From DASWVC01 sp036401335 (GTDB lineage Bacteria; Verrucomicrobiota; Verrucomicrobiia; Chthoniobacterales; JAFAMB01), in NCBI GenBank assembly GCA_036401335.1, contig DASWVC010000236.1, forward strand, positions 1 through 9,837: DNA of 9,837 bases. Reading direction: 5' to 3'. The position numbers and the translations under genes are program-made. Shown one piece after another: positions 5,643 through 9,837 of this stretch. The notes under the pieces are model-generated. The model was given only the letters and a program-made list of their open reading frames with translations, was not told the DNA's origin and did no database searches. Each line of letters starts with the position of its first letter. Within the stretch, counting starts at the first letter, position 1.

Positions 5643-7525
5643 CACCAATCCTTCAACACGGGTCGGTCGTGGTAACGGTGATTGAGGTCGACCCGGTCTT
5701 CGTCACCCTGGAGAGAATCGAGTAACCCCCGAGCTTCCTCTGCACTCATGCGTCCGCTGGACGTTTCGTCCGGGCGCGGCGCGGCGCCATGCTCGTCGGC
5801 GCCCTGGGCCCGCTCGCGCAGGTCCCCCTGTTTTGGCTGGCCCGGCGTGTCTTCCGCGCTGGGTTCGTTGCCGGAGGCGTTGTCTGCGTCATCATCACCG
5901 TCGGAGCCATTGTCATCGGGAGGAGCGTTTGGAGGCGGTTGGCCGCCGTTGGCGTTGGGATTGTCCGGCCGGCCATGGCTGGGCTGGCTGCCCGAACCTT
6001 TCTGGCCGTTACGCCGGGGACGGGACGCCTTTTTATCCTTTTGTTCCTGCTTTTTCTGCTCTTCGGTCTCGTTGATGCGCCGCTTTAAAAGCTCAAGGTT
6101 CTTGCGAGTCGCGGCGTCGCTCGGATCGAGTTCCAACGCCTGTTCGTACTGGTATTGTGCGTCGTAGTATTTGGTCAACCGGCCCACGGCATCTTCCTGG
6201 CCATCTCCCTGTTTGAACAACGTGTTGCCGGCGTTGTAGTAAGCATGATGCCGCAGGGTCAGGTCCGGGCTATTCATGGCTTTGGCGTAGCCCTCGAAGG
6301 CCTGATCGTACTTGCCCAGGCGGTAGCTGGCTTCAGCGGCATTGTAATTGAGCACAGGATCGTCCGGGCGGCGCTGCAGTTCCTCCTGAAAAGCTTCATA
6401 CGCCTGTTCGAAATTGCCTCGTTGGTACCACTCCAGCGGGGTTGCGGCCCTTCCGGTCAGCAAGTTGGCCAACAACAACCCGGCCACTGAGGCGGAGACC
6501 GCCGGAAGTTTGCGGCCGGTCAGAACGGTGGCCGCGGGTAGGGCCGTTGCACGACGCGTTGAGGTGAGCGCCGCCAACAGGAGAAATGTCAGTCCCAGGG
6601 CAAGGGGCCATTGGTAACGTTCAATTGGCAAGGTGAAAGCGTGCTCTCCGCCGCGGCGTTGAGTGATGCGGCCGAGGCCCTCACCGAGGATGCGTCGAAG
6701 GCCCGCAGCGTCCAGGCGGGTGTAAAACCCGCCCGTTTCGTCCGCCACCTGCCGCAACGTCTGTTCTTCCAATCGACTGACCACCAAAGCCCCGGACCGG
6801 TCTCGCAACGGCATCCCGGAAGGGAGCAGGATCGTGCTGCCTTCCGGCGTGCCGACGCCGAGGGTAAAGATGCGGATGCCAAGCTTGGCGGCCTCCTGGG
6901 CGGCTGGGCCGGGCCCACCTTCGTGGTCCTCCCCATCGCTGATCAGCACCAGGGCGCGGTAACCTTGTTCAGCCTTGCCAAAGGCTAAGGTGGCGGCCCG
7001 GATGGCTGCGGCGAAGTCGGTTCCGCCACGCTCGACGGTCGCGGTGTCGAACTGCCCAAGCGTTGCGCGCAACGTCGTCTGGTCGGCGGTCAAGGGTGCT
7101 TGGAGGTCAGCCTCGCCGGCGAACGCAATCAGGCCGACGCGGTCGTTCGAGAGCGAACGAATGAGGTCCTCGGCCGCCAGTTTGGCGCGGGTCAGGCGAT
7201 TGGGCGAGACGTCGTTCGCGAGCATACTCTTCGAAGTGTCCACCGCGATCAGGATGTCCCGCCCATGGCGCACGGCCGGCCGATCCATGGTGCCCCATTG
7301 GGGCCGGGCCAACGCGATCGCGAAGCAGGCGATCGCGACCAGAAAAAACCCCCGTTGCAAGCCGCGGCCCACGGCCGATACGGGATCTACCAGCGTGGCT
7401 CGCAGGCGGGGGGCAATCAACCGGTCCAGGCGCCGGCGCACCGCCGCGTCTCCACGCCGCATGGCCAGGAAGAGCAACGGCACCGCGAGCAAGGCCGCCA
7501 ACCCCAGAGGCGTCCCGAACCTCAT
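5642..7525 (-). CDS. BatB-BatC fusion: VWA domain plus TPR domain protein
   Basis: The 627-residue product joins two Bat proteins. N-terminal transmembrane segments at about 8-22 and 58-75 and the ALARPQWG motif match the aerotolerance regulator N-terminus. A VWA domain follows (about 88-285) with a complete MIDAS metal site: D96-T-S98-K-S100, T169 in GGTD, and D197 in SDGED. Further hydrophobic segments lie at about 306-321 and 343-357. TPR repeats occupy about 364-482 (NFEQAYEAFQEEL, VLNYNAAEASYRLGKYDQAF, AYYNAGNTLFKQGD, QYEQALELDP), corresponding to BatC. A charged, low-complexity tail rich in K, E, then N, G, P and D (about 485-585) leads to a conserved-looking end (MSAEEARGLLDSL...LKDW). 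Start is ATG at 7525, overlapping the BatA stop as ATGA, with GGAGG at 7538-7534 eight bases upstream. An in-frame opening to 7747 lies inside batA and is not used. Confidence 0.9.
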   Translation of the reverse strand: MRFGTPLGLAALLAVPLLFLAMRRGDAAVRRRLDRLIAPRLRATLVDPVSAVGRGLQRGFFLVAIACFAIALARPQWGTMDRPAVRHGRDILIAVDTSKSMLANDVSPNRLTRAKLAAEDLIRSLSNDRVGLIAFAGEADLQAPLTADQTTLRATLGQFDTATVERGGTDFAAAIRAATLAFGKAEQGYRALVLISDGEDHEGGPGPAAQEAAKLGIRIFTLGVGTPEGSTILLPSGMPLRDRSGALVVSRLEEQTLRQVADETGGFYTRLDAAGLRRILGEGLGRITQRRGGEHAFTLPIERYQWPLALGLTFLLLAALTSTRRATALPAATVLTGRKLPAVSASVAGLLLANLLTGRAATPLEWYQRGNFEQAYEAFQEELQRRPDDPVLNYNAAEASYRLGKYDQAFEGYAKAMNSPDLTLRHHAYYNAGNTLFKQGDGQEDAVGRLTKYYDAQYQYEQALELDPSDAATRKNLELLKRRINETEEQKKQEQKDKKASRPRRNGQKGSGSQPSHGRPDNPNANGGQPPPNAPPDDNGSDGDDDADNASGNEPSAEDTPGQPKQGDLRERAQGADEHGAAPRPDETSSGRMSAEEARGLLDSLQGDEDRVDLNHRYHDRPVLKDW

Positions 7526-8529
7526 GGCAATTGCCTCCACGCGGTTTCGCCCAGGGTCGACCCGGTTGCCAGCAAGACCAGCCCGAGGCCGGTAAACCAG
7601 GAAAACAGGTCTTGGTAGCTTCGGTAATCCGCCGCTGTCACCTCCCGTTTTTCCAGATGATCGATGTCGGTAAAGATGTCGTTCAAGCTCCGGGTGTCGA
7701 TGGCACGGTAGAACTTGCCATGGCCGATCCGGGCGATGTCGCGGCAAGTGTCTTCCTGAAAAGGCATGTATTCCTGGCTGTAGAATTTGTTCCCAAACTG
7801 GTCTGTCGTGGGAAAGGGCACCAACCCGTTTGTGCCGGTGCCGATCGTGTAAATCTTAATCCCGATCGCCGCAGCGGCTTCTGCCGCCGTCAGTGGGGGC
7901 ACCTTGCCCGCATTGTTGTCTCCGTCGGTCAGCAGGACGATGACCCGGCTTTTTGCGCTCGGGTCCCGGAGGCGGTTTGCCGCCGTGACAAGGGCGGACC
8001 CGATCGCGGTGCCGTCCTCAGTCAACCCGATCTTCAATCGGCTCAGGTTTCCCAGCAGCCACTCATGGTCCAGGGTAAGGGGACTGACCAGGAATGGACG
8101 GCCCGCAAACGCGATGATCCCGAGCCGGTCGTTCAGCCGGCCGCGGATAAAACGCTCCGTGACCTGTTTGACCACGTCGATCCGGCTGGCGCGTTCACTC
8201 CCGATTTGGAAATCTTCGGACAACATTGACCGGGAAACGTCAAGCAGCAGCATGATATCAATTCCGTTGGTCTTTATGCTGATGGTTTCTTCGCCCCGTT
8301 GCGGGCGAGCGAGGGCCAGGATCAAGGTAATGGCGCCTAAGCCCAGCATCCCCTGATGCAGCCAGGCAGGCCCGGAACGCGTCCGGGGAGGGAGGCCGCG
8401 CAGGTGATAAGCAGGCGCGAACTTAACCGCCGCAAGGTGGTGAAAACGGCGGCGCCACAACCACACCGCCGGGGGAGCGAGCAGCAACAAAAGAAACCAA
8501 GGTTGCTCAAAACGAAAATCCAAATTCAC
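7522..8529 (-). CDS. batA: BatA: VWA domain membrane protein
   Basis: The 335-residue product is full length for BatA. Transmembrane segments lie at about 10-24 (PWFLLLLLAPPAVWLW) and 59-75, followed by ALARPQRG, then a VWA domain (about 90-290) with an intact MIDAS site: D97-V-S99-R-S101, T174 in EDGT, and D202 in TDGDNN. A third transmembrane helix near 308-324 anchors the C-terminus. The VWA domain binds a divalent metal and probably partner proteins, and in this family it lies between the second and third helices, most likely on the periplasmic side. Start is GTG at 8529, overlapping the upstream stop as GTGA. The ribosome binding site is weak (AGG close by), so translation probably depends on coupling to the upstream gene. 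It ends in ATGA, shared with batB/C. Its metal site differs in detail from BatB's, so the two are paralogues rather than a recent duplication. Confidence 0.92.
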   Translation of the reverse strand: MNLDFRFEQPWFLLLLLAPPAVWLWRRRFHHLAAVKFAPAYHLRGLPPRTRSGPAWLHQGMLGLGAITLILALARPQRGEETISIKTNGIDIMLLLDVSRSMLSEDFQIGSERASRIDVVKQVTERFIRGRLNDRLGIIAFAGRPFLVSPLTLDHEWLLGNLSRLKIGLTEDGTAIGSALVTAANRLRDPSAKSRVIVLLTDGDNNAGKVPPLTAAEAAAAIGIKIYTIGTGTNGLVPFPTTDQFGNKFYSQEYMPFQEDTCRDIARIGHGKFYRAIDTRSLNDIFTDIDHLEKREVTAADYRSYQDLFSWFTGLGLVLLATGSTLGETAWRQLP

Positions 8530-9032
8530 GAAACCTGGTCGATAAAAGCGCGAGCTTGTTTGACCAGATGTTCGCTCGCTTCCCGGCCGGGATCAACCCG
8601 GGCGAACTTGATTTGGTCACAGGTGCCCAGAAATTGCTCGAGAAGGTCCCTCCAGGGCGGTGTGAAGCTCGGGTGCGGCAGGATGGCATGCAGGAACTCC
8701 GGCGTGGTTTGCTGAGTGGCGCGCAACCCGTAGCGGTTGGTCAGGTATTGCCGCAGGAGATCCGATGCTTCGATGCTGACCGCGTAAGCGGACAGCTGCG
8801 GCAGTTGGCTTTCCAGCCGCCCGAGCCGCGCACGGGCCACCTGGTGCGGGTCCGCGGGCGGCACCGCCTTGGGCCTGGGGTTTGGCCACAGCAAGTAGGT
8901 GAGCAGAACGGCCAGCACAAGGCCGATCAATCCCATGATAGCAGCCCAGACCGGGTCAAATAGAATCGGAGGCCGAATGTCCTCGATCTCTTCCCGGGCG
9001 GCCACCGCCAGCAGCACGGCCGTAATGCTCAT
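8526..9032 (-). CDS. DUF4381-like small membrane protein of the Bat operon
   Basis: The 168-residue product has a hydrophobic start (residues 3-12), a strong transmembrane helix at about 28-49 (PVWAAIMGLIGLVLAVLLTYLLW) and a helical soluble C-terminal part. The C-terminal part includes SDLLRQYLTNRYGLRATQQTTPEFL and LLEQFLGTCDQIKFARV, which match the pattern of the DUF4381 proteins found between DUF58 and BatA in many Bat operons. The function is unknown; position suggests a membrane partner of the VWA proteins. Start is ATG at 9032, overlapping the DUF58 stop as ATGA, with AAGG about five bases upstream. Stop TGA overlaps the BatA GTG. Assignment to DUF4381 is by pattern and position, so a profile search could place it in a sister family. 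Confidence 0.78.
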   Translation of the reverse strand: MSITAVLLAVAAREEIEDIRPPILFDPVWAAIMGLIGLVLAVLLTYLLWPNPRPKAVPPADPHQVARARLGRLESQLPQLSAYAVSIEASDLLRQYLTNRYGLRATQQTTPEFLHAILPHPSFTPPWRDLLEQFLGTCDQIKFARVDPGREASEHLVKQARAFIDQVS

Positions 9033-9837
9033 GCCGCCTTGAGCCGCTTTTCCCGGCGCAGGAAAAAGGCGCGCAGCAGGGGAAAGTAGTCCTGATCGGT
9101 CCGCAACGGCACCGCATCGATGTTATAACGGCGGAAGAGCTGGTCCCGCTCCCGTCGGTGACGTTCGGTGGCCTCCCGGAAAGCGTCCCGGACGCGGCGG
9201 TCCGATGAGTTGATCAGGAAGCTGTGGCCGGTTTCGGGATCCACCGCGGAAATGACGCCGACACTCGGCAGGTCTGCGTCTCCCGGATCTTCCATGGGCA
9301 CCGCAATGAGGTCATGACGACGGGCTGCGATGGCCAGCCCCTGTTCGTAATGCTCTGCGTGAAAGTCGGACAACAAAAACACCACCGCCTTTCGCGCAAC
9401 AACGCGGTTCAGAAAAGTAAGCGCCTCCGCGAGGTTGGTACGGTGGCCTGCCGGCTTGAAAAAAAGAACCTCGCGAATGAGGCGCAACGTGTGGGTCCGG
9501 CCTTTGCGGGGAGGAACAAAAAGTTCCACCCGATCGGTGAACAGCAGTAACCCAACCTTGTCGTTGTTGCGGATGGCACAAAAAGCAATGAGGGAAGCCA
9601 CTTCCGCGGCGACTTCCCGTTTACTGGCCTGCCGGCTGCCAAACCCGCCGGACGCGCTTAAATCCACCATCACCATGACCGTAAGCTCGCGCTCTTCGAC
9701 GTACTTGCGCACGTAGGTCTCGCCGGTGCGCGCCGTGACATTCCAGTCGATGGATCGGATTTCGTCGCCGATCTGATACAAACGGAACTCGTCAAAGTTC
9801 CTCCCTCGCCCTTTGAAAACGCTGTGGTACTGCCCGG
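9029..9837 (-). CDS. DUF58 domain protein (partial, continues past the right edge)
   Basis: The last 268 residues of a DUF58 protein are present; the frame is open to the end of the window, and the N-terminus is missing. The visible part begins with the DUF58 signature: GQYHSVFKGRGRNFDEF, then LYQIGDEIRSIDWNVTAR. A VWA-like fold follows, with D-L-S-A-S (visible residues 58-62), an RTNLAEAL segment that can supply the MIDAS threonine, and LSDFH (D157). DUF58 proteins are usually paired with a MoxR AAA+ ATPase, and the missing upstream part of this operon would be expected to contain moxR. The TTG at 9781 is not the start, because conserved DUF58 sequence continues upstream of it. The stop overlaps the DUF4381-like start by four bases. 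Confidence 0.9.
   Translation of the reverse strand, partial: GQYHSVFKGRGRNFDEFRLYQIGDEIRSIDWNVTARTGETYVRKYVEERELTVMVMVDLSASGGFGSRQASKREVAAEVASLIAFCAIRNNDKVGLLLFTDRVELFVPPRKGRTHTLRLIREVLFFKPAGHRTNLAEALTFLNRVVARKAVVFLLSDFHAEHYEQGLAIAARRHDLIAVPMEDPGDADLPSVGVISAVDPETGHSFLINSSDRRVRDAFREATERHRRERDQLFRRYNIDAVPLRTDQDYFPLLRAFFLRREKRLKAA

Noticed and set aside
5682..6167. Plus-strand open frame opposite the batB/C tail
   Set aside because: It mirrors the low-complexity and TPR part of a well-supported minus-strand gene; the Ser/Leu/Pro-rich translation is the expected by-product.
7526..7747. Extension of batB/C upstream of ATG 7525
   Set aside because: It lies wholly inside batA in another frame. 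ATG 7525 has a strong ribosome binding site and gives the standard BatB N-terminus.

Overview
The window is GC-rich and gene-dense, and almost everything in it reads on the minus strand. The organism is most likely an environmental Gram-negative bacterium of the Verrucomicrobiota or a nearby PVC lineage. That is inferred from the gene order DUF58 - DUF4381-like - BatA - BatB/C fusion - BatD - BatE - DUF3108, the base composition, the many signal peptides, and GGTAGGG...GTCCC palindromic repeats between genes. The sequence contains no marker gene that proves the phylum.

Region 1 (about 9837 down to 2288, minus strand) is a complete-looking Bat ('Bacteroides aerotolerance') operon. In transcription order it holds a DUF58 protein that enters from beyond the right edge, a small DUF4381-like membrane protein, BatA (VWA), a BatB VWA protein fused to a BatC-type TPR module, BatD, BatE (TPR plus SH3-like) and a DUF3108 protein. 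Every one of the six junctions overlaps by 1 or 4 bases (ATGA, GTGA, ATGA, TGATG, TTGA, GTGA), so the seven genes are probably translationally coupled on one message. A MoxR ATPase gene usually precedes DUF58 in such operons and would lie just outside the window. The products fit an envelope complex: three VWA-type modules (DUF58, BatA, BatB), TPR modules for protein-protein contact, a large periplasmic BatD, and an SH3-like domain. Its exact biochemical job is not settled in the literature.

Region 2 (2287 to about 1762) is not convincingly coding. Its left half carries a tandem cluster of GC-rich palindromic repeats. The minus-strand frame of the downstream gene happens to stay open through it, which leaves the true start of that gene unclear.

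Region 3 (1761 to 199, minus strand) encodes an exported protein that looks like a (beta/alpha)-barrel glycoside-hydrolase-type enzyme of unrecognised family.

Region 4 (1 to 198) holds the last 20 codons of an unidentified plus-strand gene, convergent with region 3, and a 133-base spacer with one more copy of the palindromic repeat and three CCATTG direct repeats. No tRNA, rRNA, CRISPR array, transposase or phage gene was seen. The least explained part is the palindromic repeat family on both sides of the barrel-protein gene.
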